DNA of 64,000 nt from Actinophytocola xinjiangensis (GTDB lineage: Bacteria; Actinomycetota; Actinomycetes; Mycobacteriales; Pseudonocardiaceae), in NCBI RefSeq assembly GCF_001921215.1, contig NZ_MSIF01000021.1:1-64000 (forward strand), in the 5' to 3' direction. Shown here one piece after another: positions 35,862-45,106 of the stretch. How positions within the stretch are numbered: position 1 is the first letter of the stretch; each line of letters starts with the position of its first letter. The notes below the pieces were generated by a model that saw only the letters and a program-made list of their open reading frames with translations, searched no databases and was not told the origin of the DNA. The position numbers and the translations under genes were made by a program.

Positions 35862-36692
35862 GTGGCCAACCGGGTGATCGCCGCCGGCGAGCGGCCGCTG
35901 ACCATGCTGGCCACCCTCGGCGAACAGCTCGCCTTCCACGGCCGGGTGCTCGCCTCGGTGCCGCACACGCTGGCCCGCTACCCCCGGGAGGTCCTGCGGC
36001 TGCTCTCGGACGTGTTCTTCGGGTCAGGGGCGCTGGCGGTCATCGGCGGCACGCTGGGCGTGATGATCGGGATGACCGTGTTCACCGGCCTGATCGTCGG
36101 ACTCCAGGGCTACTCGGCACTCAACCAGCTGGGGACCTCGGCGCTGACCGGGTTCATCGCCGCCTACTTCGACACCCGCGAGGTCGCCCCGCTCGCCGCG
36201 GGGCTCGCCCTGTCGGCGACGGTGGGCTGCGGGTTCACCGCCCAGCTCGGCGCGATGCGGATCTCCGAGGAGATCGACGCCCTGGAGGTGATGGCCGTCC
36301 CGAGCCTGCCCTACCTGGTGACCACCCGGGTGCTGGCGGCGGTGGCGGCGGTCGTGCCGCTGTACCTGGTCGGGCTGCTGTCCTCCTACATGGCGTCCAG
36401 ACAGGTGACCGTGTGGTTCTACGGGCAGTCCGGCGGCACCTACGACCACTACTTCCACCTGTTCCTGCCACCGCAGGACGTGCTCTGGTCGTTCCTCAAG
36501 GTGATGGTCTTCAGCGTGGTGGTGATCATGGTGCACTGCTACTACGGCTACACCGCCACCGGCGGGCCGGCCGGCGTCGGCGTCGCCGTCGGCCGCGCGG
36601 TGCGGGCCGCGATCGTGGTCCAGATGCTGCTGGACTTCTTCCTCAGCCTCGCCATCTGGGGCGCCACCACGACGGTGAGGATCGCCGGATGA
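35862..36692 (+). CDS. yrbE4B: YrbE4B, permease subunit of the Mce4 sterol importer
   Basis: 276 residues from GTG 35862. MlaE/YrbE family: TVGCGFTAQLGAMRISEEID and EALEVMAVPSLPYLV-type coupling loop (here DALEVMAVPSLPYLV), with about five or six membrane spans. Forms the heterodimeric permease with YrbE4A. Stop overlaps mce4A start (ATGA). Confidence 0.95.
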   Translation: MANRVIAAGERPLTMLATLGEQLAFHGRVLASVPHTLARYPREVLRLLSDVFFGSGALAVIGGTLGVMIGMTVFTGLIVGLQGYSALNQLGTSALTGFIAAYFDTREVAPLAAGLALSATVGCGFTAQLGAMRISEEIDALEVMAVPSLPYLVTTRVLAAVAAVVPLYLVGLLSSYMASRQVTVWFYGQSGGTYDHYFHLFLPPQDVLWSFLKVMVFSVVVIMVHCYYGYTATGGPAGVGVAVGRAVRAAIVVQMLLDFFLSLAIWGATTTVRIAG

Positions 36693-37999
36693 AGGTCAGG
36701 TACCCGCTGTACGGGGTCGTGTTCCTGGTGATCGCGGCGCTGTTCGTGGCGCTGTCGATCGCCTTCTACCGCAAGACGTTCGTCGAGGTCGTGCCGGTGC
36801 GGCTGGAGACCTCGCACGCCGGCAACCAGCTGCGCGTCGGCTCGGACGTGAAGTTGCGCGGGGTGGTCGTCGGCGAGGTGCGGGCGGTGCGGGCCGAGGG
36901 CGACCTCGCCGTGCTCGACCTCGCGCTGGACCCGGACACGGTGGCCGGTGTCCCGGCGAACGTGACCGCCCGGCTGCTGCCCAAGACGCTGTTCGGCGAA
37001 CGGTACGTCGCCCTCCAGGCCCCGGCCGGGCCCGCGCCGCCGATCGGGGCGAACGCGGTCATCGGCCAGGACCGCAGCAGTACCGCCGTCGAGCTGGAAC
37101 AGGTGCTGGACAACCTGATGCCGCTGTTGCGGACGGTGCGCCCGGACAAGCTCGCCAGTGCGCTGGGTGCCGTGTCGACCGCGCTGGACGGTCAGGGCGC
37201 GCGGCTGGGCGACACGATCGCCAGCCTCGGCGACCACCTGGGTGAGCTGGAACCGGCGCTGCCCGACCTGCGCGCGGACCTGCGGGCGCTGGCCACGGTC
37301 GCCGACACCTACGCCGTGGCCGGCCCCGAACTGGTCACCGCGCTGCGCGACCTCACCACGACCACCGGCACGATCGCCGAGCAGCGCTCCACCCTGGCGT
37401 CGCTCTACGGCGAGGTCACCAACGCCTCGGTCGACCTGCGCTCGTTCCTGGCCGCCAACCAGGACAACCTGATCGACCTGGTGGCCACCGCCCGACCGAC
37501 CCTGGAGGTCCTCGCGAAGTACGCGCCGGAGTACCCGTGCGTGCTGGGCCAGCTGGTGGACGCGATCCCGGCGGCCGACCGCGCGTTCGGCAAGGGCACC
37601 GCGCACCCGAACGTCACCCGGGTGACCATCGAGATCACCGCCAGCCGGGGCAAGTACGTGCCCGGCCGGGACACCCCGCGCTACGACGACCGCCGGGGCC
37701 CGCGCTGCTACCCGGTCGCCAAGCCCCCGGCGCGGTTCCCGCAGTACCCGGCCGGGGGCCCGCTGGCCGACGGCTCGACCAAACCGCCGCCGCCCCGCTC
37801 GGACCGGCCGCAGGACTTCCTGCCGACCGGACCCCAGGCCGCCGCGTCCGCGCCGGCGCTGGCGAACTCCCCGGCCGAGCGGGACCTGCTGGCGGCGCTG
37901 CTCGCGCCGCAGTTGGGGGTCGAGCCGGCGGCCGTGCCGCGCTGGGCGAGCCTGCTGGTCGGGCCGCTGTACCGGGGGGCGGAGGTGGAGCTGCGATGA
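36689..37999 (+). CDS. mce4A: Mce4A, sterol-binding Mce protein
   Basis: 436 residues. One N-terminal membrane anchor (~10-27), the MlaD/Mce domain (VRLETSHAGNQLRVGSDVKL, LLPKTLFGERYVAL), a helical region with repeated leucines, and a proline-rich tail (PKPPARFPQ-like, PPPPRS). First of six Mce proteins that build the periplasm-spanning channel. CDS overlaps both neighbours by 4 bp. Confidence 0.95.
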   Translation: MKVRYPLYGVVFLVIAALFVALSIAFYRKTFVEVVPVRLETSHAGNQLRVGSDVKLRGVVVGEVRAVRAEGDLAVLDLALDPDTVAGVPANVTARLLPKTLFGERYVALQAPAGPAPPIGANAVIGQDRSSTAVELEQVLDNLMPLLRTVRPDKLASALGAVSTALDGQGARLGDTIASLGDHLGELEPALPDLRADLRALATVADTYAVAGPELVTALRDLTTTTGTIAEQRSTLASLYGEVTNASVDLRSFLAANQDNLIDLVATARPTLEVLAKYAPEYPCVLGQLVDAIPAADRAFGKGTAHPNVTRVTIEITASRGKYVPGRDTPRYDDRRGPRCYPVAKPPARFPQYPAGGPLADGSTKPPPPRSDRPQDFLPTGPQAAASAPALANSPAERDLLAALLAPQLGVEPAAVPRWASLLVGPLYRGAEVELR

Positions 38000-39036
38000 G
38001 GGGCTGGGTCGCGCCGCTGCTCAAGCTGGCGGTGTTCGCGGCGGTCACCGTGACGCTGACCGCGTTGCTTGGTCTGACGATCGCCAACTCGACGGTCGGC
38101 GCGACCGCCGGCTACGCCGCCCGGTTCACCGACGTCACCGGTCTGGGCGAGGGCGACGACGTGCGCATGTCGGGGGTGCGTGTCGGCCAGGTCACCGGGA
38201 TCGAGGTCGCCGGCTCGCACGCGCGGGTGCGCTTCGAGGTGGAGGCCGGGCGCGTGCTGCCGGCGTCGACGACCGCGACCGTCAAGTACCGCAACCTGAT
38301 CGGCCAGCGCTACGTGTCGCTGGCGGTGGGCACCGGCGACGACCCGGCGGCCACCCTGGACCCCGGCGAGGAGATCCCGCTCGCCCGCACCAGCCCCGCG
38401 CTCAACCTGACGGTGCTGTTCAACGGGTTCCGGCCGCTGTTCGAGGCACTGGACCCCGAGCAGGTCAACCAGCTGGCCGCCCAGCTGATCCAGGTCCTGC
38501 AGGGCGAGGGCGGCACGATCGACAGCGTCCTGGCCCACACGGCCTCGCTGACCAGCACGATCGCCGGCAAGGACGAGGTGGTCGGTCGGGTGGTGGACAA
38601 CCTGAACACCGTGCTCACCACCGTCAACGACCGCACGGCCGAGGTCACCGGCCTGATCGACCAGCTCCAGGCGCTGGCCACCGGCCTGGCCGGGCAGCGC
38701 CAGCCGATCGGCGACGCGATCGCCGCGCTGGGCGAGCTGACCGACGCCACCGCCGGCCTGCTCGGCGTCGCCCGCCAGCCGCTGCGCGAGAACATCACCG
38801 AACTCGGTGCCCTGTCGAAGAACCTGGCCGACCACGGCGACACGGTCGACCGGTTCCTGGCCGGCCTGCCGCACAAGCTGCGCACGATCAACCGGGTCTC
38901 CAGCTACGGCGGCTGGTTCAACTACTACCTGTGCTCCGCGTCGGGCCGGGTCGGGGTGTCGGACCTGGGGATCGTCGTTGACCTGCCGTTGCTGCCGCTG
39001 GCCGGCACGCCGATGGTGGACCGGTGCCGGCCATGA
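37996..39036 (+). CDS. mce4B: Mce4B
   Basis: 346 residues. Membrane anchor ~8-30, Mce domain with FTDVTGLGEGDDVRMSGVRV and KYRNLIGQRYVSL, then long helices and the C-terminal SSYGGWFNYYLCSASGRVG typical of MceB. Translationally coupled to mce4A and mce4C. Confidence 0.95.
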   Translation: MRGWVAPLLKLAVFAAVTVTLTALLGLTIANSTVGATAGYAARFTDVTGLGEGDDVRMSGVRVGQVTGIEVAGSHARVRFEVEAGRVLPASTTATVKYRNLIGQRYVSLAVGTGDDPAATLDPGEEIPLARTSPALNLTVLFNGFRPLFEALDPEQVNQLAAQLIQVLQGEGGTIDSVLAHTASLTSTIAGKDEVVGRVVDNLNTVLTTVNDRTAEVTGLIDQLQALATGLAGQRQPIGDAIAALGELTDATAGLLGVARQPLRENITELGALSKNLADHGDTVDRFLAGLPHKLRTINRVSSYGGWFNYYLCSASGRVGVSDLGIVVDLPLLPLAGTPMVDRCRP

Positions 39037-40055
39037 CACCGTTGCGGGAGCGGAACCAGGCCGGGGTCGGCGCGGTCACCCTGGTGCTGCTGACGTTGTC
39101 GGTGCTGGTCGCGTTCAACGCCGACGACCTGCCGATCATCGGCGGCGGCACCACCTACACCGCCGAGTTCACCGAGTCCGCCGGGCTGCGCCCTGGCAAC
39201 GAGGTGCGGCTGGCCGGGGTGAAGGTCGGCGACGTGCGCTCGGTGGAGCTGGCCGGCGCGAAGGTCGTCGTGGACTTCCGGCTGCGTGACACCCCGCTGG
39301 GCGACCGCAGCCGGGCGTCGATCGAGATCAAGACGCTGCTCGGCGACAAGTACCTGGCCGTCAGGTCCGAAGGGGACGGTCCACAGAGTCCGGACGAGCC
39401 GATCCCGACCGACCGCACCGCCACCCCGTTCGACATCGTGCCGGCCGTCGGGGAGCTGTCCCGGACCGTCGAGAAGATCGACACCGGTCAGCTGGCGGAC
39501 AGCTTCGAGGTCGTCGCCGACACCTTCGCCACCAGCCCCCGGCACCTGTCCGACGCCCTGGGTGGACTGAGCGCCCTGTCCCGCACACTGTCCACACGCG
39601 ACACCGAGCTGCGCAGGCTGCTGGCCAACACCGCCGGCCTGAGCCGCACGGTCGCCGACCGCGACGCCCAGCTGCGCGCCCTGTTCGCCGACGCCTCGCT
39701 GCTGCTGGCCGAGCTGAACACCCGCCGCGAGGCCGTGCACCGCCTGCTCACCGGCACCACCGCGCTCGCCCGCGAACTGTCCGGCCTGGTCGCCGACAAC
39801 CAGCGGCACCTGAAACCGGCGCTGGACGAGCTGGGCAGGGTCACCGACATCCTGTCCCGCAACCAGGAGAACCTGAGCGCCTCACTCGCCGCGCTCGCCC
39901 CGTACGTGCGGATGTTCAACAACGTCGTGGGCAACGGCCGCTGGTTCGAGGGCTACATCTGCGGGCTGATCCCGCCGCCGACCGACGTCGGGATCATCGA
40001 CATCAACCCGCAGGGCTGCTCGGTCCCGCTCACACCCCAGGGAGGTGGCCGGTGA
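39033..40055 (+). CDS. mce4C: Mce4C
   Basis: 340 residues from ATG 39033. Anchor ~10-28 (GAVTLVLLTLSVLVAF), Mce domain AEFTESAGLRPGNEVRLAGV and IKTLLGDKYLAV, heptad-like helices (LLANTAGLSRTVADRDAQLR), C-terminal NGRWFEGYICGLIPPP as in MceC. ATGA overlap with mce4B. Confidence 0.95.
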   Translation: MTPLRERNQAGVGAVTLVLLTLSVLVAFNADDLPIIGGGTTYTAEFTESAGLRPGNEVRLAGVKVGDVRSVELAGAKVVVDFRLRDTPLGDRSRASIEIKTLLGDKYLAVRSEGDGPQSPDEPIPTDRTATPFDIVPAVGELSRTVEKIDTGQLADSFEVVADTFATSPRHLSDALGGLSALSRTLSTRDTELRRLLANTAGLSRTVADRDAQLRALFADASLLLAELNTRREAVHRLLTGTTALARELSGLVADNQRHLKPALDELGRVTDILSRNQENLSASLAALAPYVRMFNNVVGNGRWFEGYICGLIPPPTDVGIIDINPQGCSVPLTPQGGGR

Positions 40056-41239
40056 CGTTCCGGACCAGGACCCAGCGCGACGTGTACCGGATCGCCGTAC
40101 TGGCCAGCGTCCTGGCGCTGGTGCTCACCGGCGCCCTGTGGTGGCTGGCCGCGCCGGCCGCCGGCACCACGATCACCGCCTACTTCACCAAGGCCGTCGG
40201 CGTCTACCCCGACTCCGAGGTGAAGGTCCTGGGCGTGGGCGTGGGCCGGATCAGCGCGGTCGAACCGGCCGGCGACCGGGTGCGGGTCACGATGACCGTC
40301 GACACGGGCGTGCCGATCCCGGCCGACGCGCACGCGATGGTGGTCGCGCCGAGCCTGGTCAGCGACCGCTACGTGCAGCTGGCGCCGGCCTACGAGTCCG
40401 GCCCCCTGCTGGCCTCCGGCGCGCGGATCCCGTTGGCGCGCACCGACACCCCGGTCGAGCTGGACGACCTGACGGCCAGCGTCAACGACCTGGCGACCGC
40501 GCTGGGGCCGACCGGCGCGAACGCCGACGGCGCGCTGTCGGACGTGCTGGACACCGCCGCGGCGAACCTGTCCGGCAACGGCGAGCTGTTCAACGCGACG
40601 ATCCACGAGCTCAGCGCCGCCACCGAGACCCTGGCCGGCTCCAGCGGCGACCTGTTCTCCACGGTCGACGACCTGGCGCGGTTCACCGAGGCGCTGGCGG
40701 CCAGCGACCAGCAGGTCCGTTCGTTCAACGACGAGCTGGCCGGGGTGAGCGACTACCTGGCCGCCGACCGCGACGAGCTGGCCGACGCGTTGGGCGCGCT
40801 GGGGCCGGCGCTGGCCGACGTCCAGGGTTTCGTCGAGGCCAACCGGGGCGCCCTGTCGTCCAATGTGGACAAACTGGTGGGGATCACCCGCGCACTGGTC
40901 GACCAGCGCGCGGCGGTCGCCGAGGTGCTGGACGTGGCGCCGCTGGCGATGTCGAACTTCCTGTCCACCTACGACGCCGCGTCCGCGTCCTTCGCCATCC
41001 GGGGCAACCTCAACGAGCTGAGCTACCCGCCGGTCCTGATGCTGTGCCGCACCATCGCCGCCGGCACCCCCACCCAGCTGCCCAGGACACTGTCCGACCT
41101 GTGCCAGCAGCTCGCCCCCTACCTCGACGGCACCCTGAACCTGCCCACCGCCGCCGAGATCCTCGCGGCCATCAGCCGCGGTGAACTGCCGCCGCTGCCC
41201 CTGCCGCTGCTCAACCCGAACCTGGCCGGTGTCCGGTGA
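40052..41239 (+). CDS. mce4D: Mce4D
   Basis: 395 residues from GTG 40052, after GGAGG. Anchor ~17-35, Mce domain YFTKAVGVYPDSEVKVLGVG and VVAPSLVSDRYVQL, central helices, and a C-terminal NELSYPPVLMLCRTIAAGTP region seen in MceD proteins. A lone TTGTCCACA match on the minus strand (40864-40872) falls inside this gene and is taken as chance. Confidence 0.95.
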   Translation: MTFRTRTQRDVYRIAVLASVLALVLTGALWWLAAPAAGTTITAYFTKAVGVYPDSEVKVLGVGVGRISAVEPAGDRVRVTMTVDTGVPIPADAHAMVVAPSLVSDRYVQLAPAYESGPLLASGARIPLARTDTPVELDDLTASVNDLATALGPTGANADGALSDVLDTAAANLSGNGELFNATIHELSAATETLAGSSGDLFSTVDDLARFTEALAASDQQVRSFNDELAGVSDYLAADRDELADALGALGPALADVQGFVEANRGALSSNVDKLVGITRALVDQRAAVAEVLDVAPLAMSNFLSTYDAASASFAIRGNLNELSYPPVLMLCRTIAAGTPTQLPRTLSDLCQQLAPYLDGTLNLPTAAEILAAISRGELPPLPLPLLNPNLAGVR

Positions 41240-42357
41240 GGCGCCTGGTGGTCACGCTGGCACTGCTGGCCACCGGCTGCACCTCGGGCCTCTACGAGGT
41301 CCCGCTGCCCGGCGGCGCGGACCTCGGCGAGCACCCGTACCGGGTGGTGGCGCACTTCGGTGACGTGCTGGACCTGGTGCCCCAGGCCGGGGTGAAGGTC
41401 AACGACGTGGCCGTCGGCCGGGTGGAACGCATCGAACTGGCCGGGGACAACACGACGGCCGTGGTCACCATGCTGGTCAACGGGGACGTTTCGCTGCCGG
41501 CCGGGGCGGGGGCGGAGCTGCGCCAGTCGAGCCTGCTCGGCGAGAAGTTCGTCGAGCTGAACACCGGCGGGTCCACGGCCGGGCGGCTGCGCGACGGCGC
41601 GGTGATCCCGCTGGCGCGCACCGGCCGCAACCCGGAGATCGAGGAGGTGCTCGGCGCGCTGTCGTTGCTGCTCAACGGCGGTGGGGTGGAGCAGCTGCGG
41701 ACGATCGTGGGCGAGCTGAACGCCGCCCTGGACGGCGACGAGCAGCGGATCCGCGCCGCGCTGGCGAACCTGGACACCGTGGTCGGCGTGCTGGACGAGG
41801 AGAAGGGCACGGTCGTCGCCGCGATCGACGCGATGGACCGGCTGTCCACCGCCCTGGCCCGCCAGACCGACGACCTGGCGCGGGCCATCGAGCACCTGGG
41901 CCCCGGCCTGCGGGTGCTCAACGAGCAACGCAACCAGTTGGTGACCATGCTCGGCGCCCTGGACCGGCTGTCCACGGTCGCCGTCGACACGGTCAACCGG
42001 AGCCGCGACGACCTGGTGGCCGACCTGCGCGCGCTGGCCCCGACCCTGCGTGAGCTGGCCGACGCGGGCGCCGACCTGCCCAACGCGTTGCAGTTCCTGG
42101 TGACCTACCCGTTCACCGACTACTTCCTCAACGCCGTCAAGGGCGACTACGTCAACGTGGACGTGACGTTCGACCTGGACCTGAGCGTGCTGCTGGAGAA
42201 CGTGGGCAACGCCAGCACCCCGGTCCTCCCGCCCGCCGGGGCCCCGCCACCGGCCACCTCGACGCCGGCCGCGCCGCCGCTGCCGGTGCCGGTGGTGGCG
42301 CCCCGGCCCTCCGGCGGCCTCACCGGGTGGCTCGGCTCGCTGCTGGGAGGTGCGTGA
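41236..42357 (+). CDS. mce4E: Mce4E, lipoprotein (LprN-like)
   Basis: 373 residues. Signal peptide with lipobox LLATGC, lipid-modified Cys at ~15, as usual for the fifth Mce protein. Mce domain VVAHFGDVLDLVPQAGVKVN and LRQSSLLGEKFVEL; C-terminal VTYPFTDYFLNAVKGDYVNV. Proline-rich tail. TGATG overlap with mce4F. Confidence 0.95.
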   Translation: MRRLVVTLALLATGCTSGLYEVPLPGGADLGEHPYRVVAHFGDVLDLVPQAGVKVNDVAVGRVERIELAGDNTTAVVTMLVNGDVSLPAGAGAELRQSSLLGEKFVELNTGGSTAGRLRDGAVIPLARTGRNPEIEEVLGALSLLLNGGGVEQLRTIVGELNAALDGDEQRIRAALANLDTVVGVLDEEKGTVVAAIDAMDRLSTALARQTDDLARAIEHLGPGLRVLNEQRNQLVTMLGALDRLSTVAVDTVNRSRDDLVADLRALAPTLRELADAGADLPNALQFLVTYPFTDYFLNAVKGDYVNVDVTFDLDLSVLLENVGNASTPVLPPAGAPPPATSTPAAPPLPVPVVAPRPSGGLTGWLGSLLGGA

Positions 42358-43592
42358 TGTTGTCGCGGCCCACCAGGATCCGGCTGCTGGTGTTCGTGCT
42401 GATCGCCGTGGTCGGCGTGGTGTACGTCGGCGGGACCTACGCCGGCCTGGACCGGCTGTTCGGCCAGCGGGGCTACCGGGTGACGGTGAACCTGGCCGAC
42501 TCCGGCGGCGTGTTCCCGAACGCCGAGGTCACCTACCGGGGTGTGGCGGTGGGCCGGGTGGCGGCCCTGCGCCTGTCGCCCGACGGGGTCGACGCCGTCC
42601 TCGACCTGGAGGACTCCCCGCCGATCCCGGCCGACGCGCGGGCGTTCGTGGCGAACCGGTCGGCGGTCGGCGAGCAGTACGTCGACCTGGTCCCCGACCG
42701 GCCCGGCGCCCCCTACCTGACCGACGGCTCGGTCATCCCCCGCTCCCGCACCCACCTGCCGCCGGCCCCGGAGACCCTGCTGGCCAACCTGGACTCCCTG
42801 GTGGCCAGCGTCCCCCGCGAGTCGCTGCGGGTCACGGTCGACGAGCTGGACAAGGCGTTCCGGGACACCGGCCCGGCGCTGCGCCGGCTGCTCACCAACG
42901 CCACCACCCTCACCGAGGCCGCCGTCGAGCACCTCCCGCGCACGCTGTCCCTGCTGGCAGGCGGTCGCACGGTGCTGGAGACCCAGGCCGCGCAGTCCGA
43001 CCTGATCACCGCCTACGCCCACGACCTGCGCCTGTTCGCCGCCCAGCTCCGCGAGTCCGACCCCGCGCTGCGCCAGGTCATCACCACCGCCCCCGGCGCG
43101 GCGGTCCAGCTCAACACGTTCCTGCGTGACTCCGGCCAGGCGCTGAGCGAGGTGACGGCCAACCTGCTGACCACCACCAGGGTCGCCAGCACACGCACCA
43201 GCGCCCTGGAGCACCTGCTGGTGGCCTTCCCGATGATCACCGCGACCGCCCCGGGCGCCAACCCCGACGGCACCGGCCACCTGGGGCTGGTGCTGACGTT
43301 CAACGACCCGTTCTCCTGCACGCGCGGCTACGAGGGCACCCGCCAGCGCCCCGGCGACGACGTCCGGGACGTCGCCCCGAACTCGCTGGCCTACTGCGCC
43401 GAGCCGCCGGGCAGCCCCATCGGTGTGCGGGGTTCGCAGAACGCGCCCTTCGGTGGCCGCCCGGTCGAGGTTCCCCCGCCGGCCACCACGCCCCGCACCC
43501 GCCCCGAGGTGGCGGCCTTCCCGGGGACCCTCACCGCCTCCGGTCTGGTCCCGCGTCCCCTGGCCGATCTCCTCGGCCTGTCACCGGGATAG
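42357..43592 (+). CDS. mce4F: Mce4F
   Basis: 411 residues from ATG 42357. Anchor ~9-27, Mce domain VNLADSGGVFPNAEVTYRGV and NRSAVGEQYVDL, C-terminal LTFNDPFSCTRGYEGT region of MceF. It is the last gene of the operon; the Mce-associated genes that follow mce4F in mycobacteria are missing, since a convergent ltp2 starts here (12-bp overlap of the two 3' ends). Confidence 0.95.
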   Translation: MLSRPTRIRLLVFVLIAVVGVVYVGGTYAGLDRLFGQRGYRVTVNLADSGGVFPNAEVTYRGVAVGRVAALRLSPDGVDAVLDLEDSPPIPADARAFVANRSAVGEQYVDLVPDRPGAPYLTDGSVIPRSRTHLPPAPETLLANLDSLVASVPRESLRVTVDELDKAFRDTGPALRRLLTNATTLTEAAVEHLPRTLSLLAGGRTVLETQAAQSDLITAYAHDLRLFAAQLRESDPALRQVITTAPGAAVQLNTFLRDSGQALSEVTANLLTTTRVASTRTSALEHLLVAFPMITATAPGANPDGTGHLGLVLTFNDPFSCTRGYEGTRQRPGDDVRDVAPNSLAYCAEPPGSPIGVRGSQNAPFGGRPVEVPPPATTPRTRPEVAAFPGTLTASGLVPRPLADLLGLSPG

Positions 43593-44714
43593 CACCAGGC
43601 CGCTGGTCGGCACCCCGGTTCCGGCGGTGACCAGCACGTGCTCGGCGTCGCGGATCTGGTTGGCGGCCGTGCCGCGCAGCTGGCGGACGGCCTCGGTGAT
43701 GCCGTTCATCCCGTGCACGTAGGCCTCGCCCAGCTGGCCGCCGTGCGGGTTGAGCGGCAGCCGGCCGTCCAGTTCCAGGGTGCCGTCGGCCAGCAGGTGG
43801 CGGGCCTCCCCGCGCGCGCAGAACCCCAGTTCCTCCAGCTGTACCAGGACGAACGGCGTGAAGTGGTCGTAGAGCACCAGCGCCGACAGGTCCTCCGGGC
43901 CGATCCCGGAGCCCGCCCACAGAGCCCGCCCGACCAGGCCGAGTTCTGGCAGGCCGGTCAGGTCGTCGCGGTAGTAGCTGTGCATGGTGAACTGGTCGGC
44001 CGCGCTGCCCTGGGCGGCCGCCGCGATGACCACCGGGTGTCGCGGCAGGTCCCGCGCCCGGTCCACGGTGGTCACGACGAGCGCGACGGCGCCGTCGGTC
44101 TCCTGGCAGCAGTCCAGCAGCCGCAACGGTTCCACGATCCAGCGGGAGGCCTGGTGGTCGGCCAGGGTGATCGGGCGGCCGTGGAACCAGGCGTTCGGGT
44201 TGGTGGCCGCCGCCCGGCGGTCCAGGACCGCGACCCGGCCGAAGTCCTCGCTGGTGACGTCGTACTCGTGCTGGTAGCGCCGGGCGAACATCGCCACCGA
44301 GGCCGCCGGGGTGACCAGGCCCATCGGGTAGTGCCAGCCGTTGTCCACGCCGTCGGGGGTGTGCACCTGGCCGAAGCGGCGGCCGGACCGCTCGTTGAAC
44401 GCCCGGTAGCACAGCACGGTCGACGCCGCCCCGGTCGCCACCGCCATCGCCGCGTGCGCGACGACCGCGCAGGCCGCGCCGCCGCCGTAGGGGACCCGGC
44501 CGAAGAACGTCAGCTCCGGCACGCCGAGTTCGCGGGCCAGGGCGGTCTCGGCGTTGGCGTCCATGGTGAACGTCACCATTCCGTCCACATCGGACGGCCG
44601 GAGGCCGGCGTCGGTGATGGCCGCGAGACCGGCGTGCGCGGCCAGCGCCAGCTCGCTGCGGCCGGAGTCCTTGGAGAACTCCGTCGCGCCGATCCCGGCG
44701 ATCGCGGCGGTCAC
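43581..44714 (-). CDS. ltp2: Ltp2, retro-aldolase releasing propionyl-CoA from the steroid
   Basis: 377 residues from GTG 44714 (GTGA overlap with chsH1). IAGIGATEFSKDSGRSELAL, RLLDCCQETDGAVALVVTT, VLYDHFTPFVLVQLEELGFC and NPHGGQLGEAYVHGMNGITE match Ltp2 (Rv3540c). Thiolase fold without the thiolase nucleophile; with the DUF35 part of ChsH2 it cleaves 17-hydroxy-pregnenoyl-CoA type ester to androstenedione and propionyl-CoA. Confidence 0.94.
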   Translation of the reverse strand: MTAAIAGIGATEFSKDSGRSELALAAHAGLAAITDAGLRPSDVDGMVTFTMDANAETALARELGVPELTFFGRVPYGGGAACAVVAHAAMAVATGAASTVLCYRAFNERSGRRFGQVHTPDGVDNGWHYPMGLVTPAASVAMFARRYQHEYDVTSEDFGRVAVLDRRAAATNPNAWFHGRPITLADHQASRWIVEPLRLLDCCQETDGAVALVVTTVDRARDLPRHPVVIAAAAQGSAADQFTMHSYYRDDLTGLPELGLVGRALWAGSGIGPEDLSALVLYDHFTPFVLVQLEELGFCARGEARHLLADGTLELDGRLPLNPHGGQLGEAYVHGMNGITEAVRQLRGTAANQIRDAEHVLVTAGTGVPTSGLVLSR

Positions 44715-45106
44715 CGGCGCACCACCCACACCGTGGCGGTGACGTGGTCACCGAGGCTGTTCGCGCCGACGACCGACACCTCCCAGCGGTCCTCGCCGTC
44801 GGCGACGGCGTGCCCGGTGACCCGGCCGGTGAGCCGCAGCGTCTCGTGCGCGTGGCAGGGCACCCCCAGCCGCAGCGAGATCCGGCGCACCAGCGCGTCC
44901 GGGCCGGCCCAGTCGGTCACGAACCGCGACACCAGGCCGGTGTCGGTGAGGATGTTGAGGAAGATCCCCGCCGACCCGCGTTCCCTGGCCAGCTCGGGGT
45001 CGTGGTGCACGTCCTGGAAGTCGCGGGTCGCCAGGGCGGTGCTGATCACGAACGTCGGAGTCACCTCGATCACCAGCTCCGGCAACACCTCCCCGATCCC
45101 GGTCAT
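44711..45106 (-). CDS. chsH1: ChsH1, small subunit of the steroid enoyl-CoA hydratase
   Basis: 131 residues, MaoC hot-dog fold. Catalytic Asp29 and His34 in ATRDFQDVHHD; DIFLNILTDTGLVSRFVTDW-like segment (here AGIFLNILTDTGLVSRFVTD) follows Rv3541c. Pairs with ChsH2 to hydrate the 17(20)-ene CoA. Overlaps both neighbours by 4 bp. Confidence 0.94.
   Translation of the reverse strand: MTGIGEVLPELVIEVTPTFVISTALATRDFQDVHHDPELARERGSAGIFLNILTDTGLVSRFVTDWAGPDALVRRISLRLGVPCHAHETLRLTGRVTGHAVADGEDRWEVSVVGANSLGDHVTATVWVVRR

Noticed and set aside
40864-40872. DnaA-type 9-mer inside mce4D
   Set aside because: Single copy within a coding region without the rest of the repeat unit; taken as chance.
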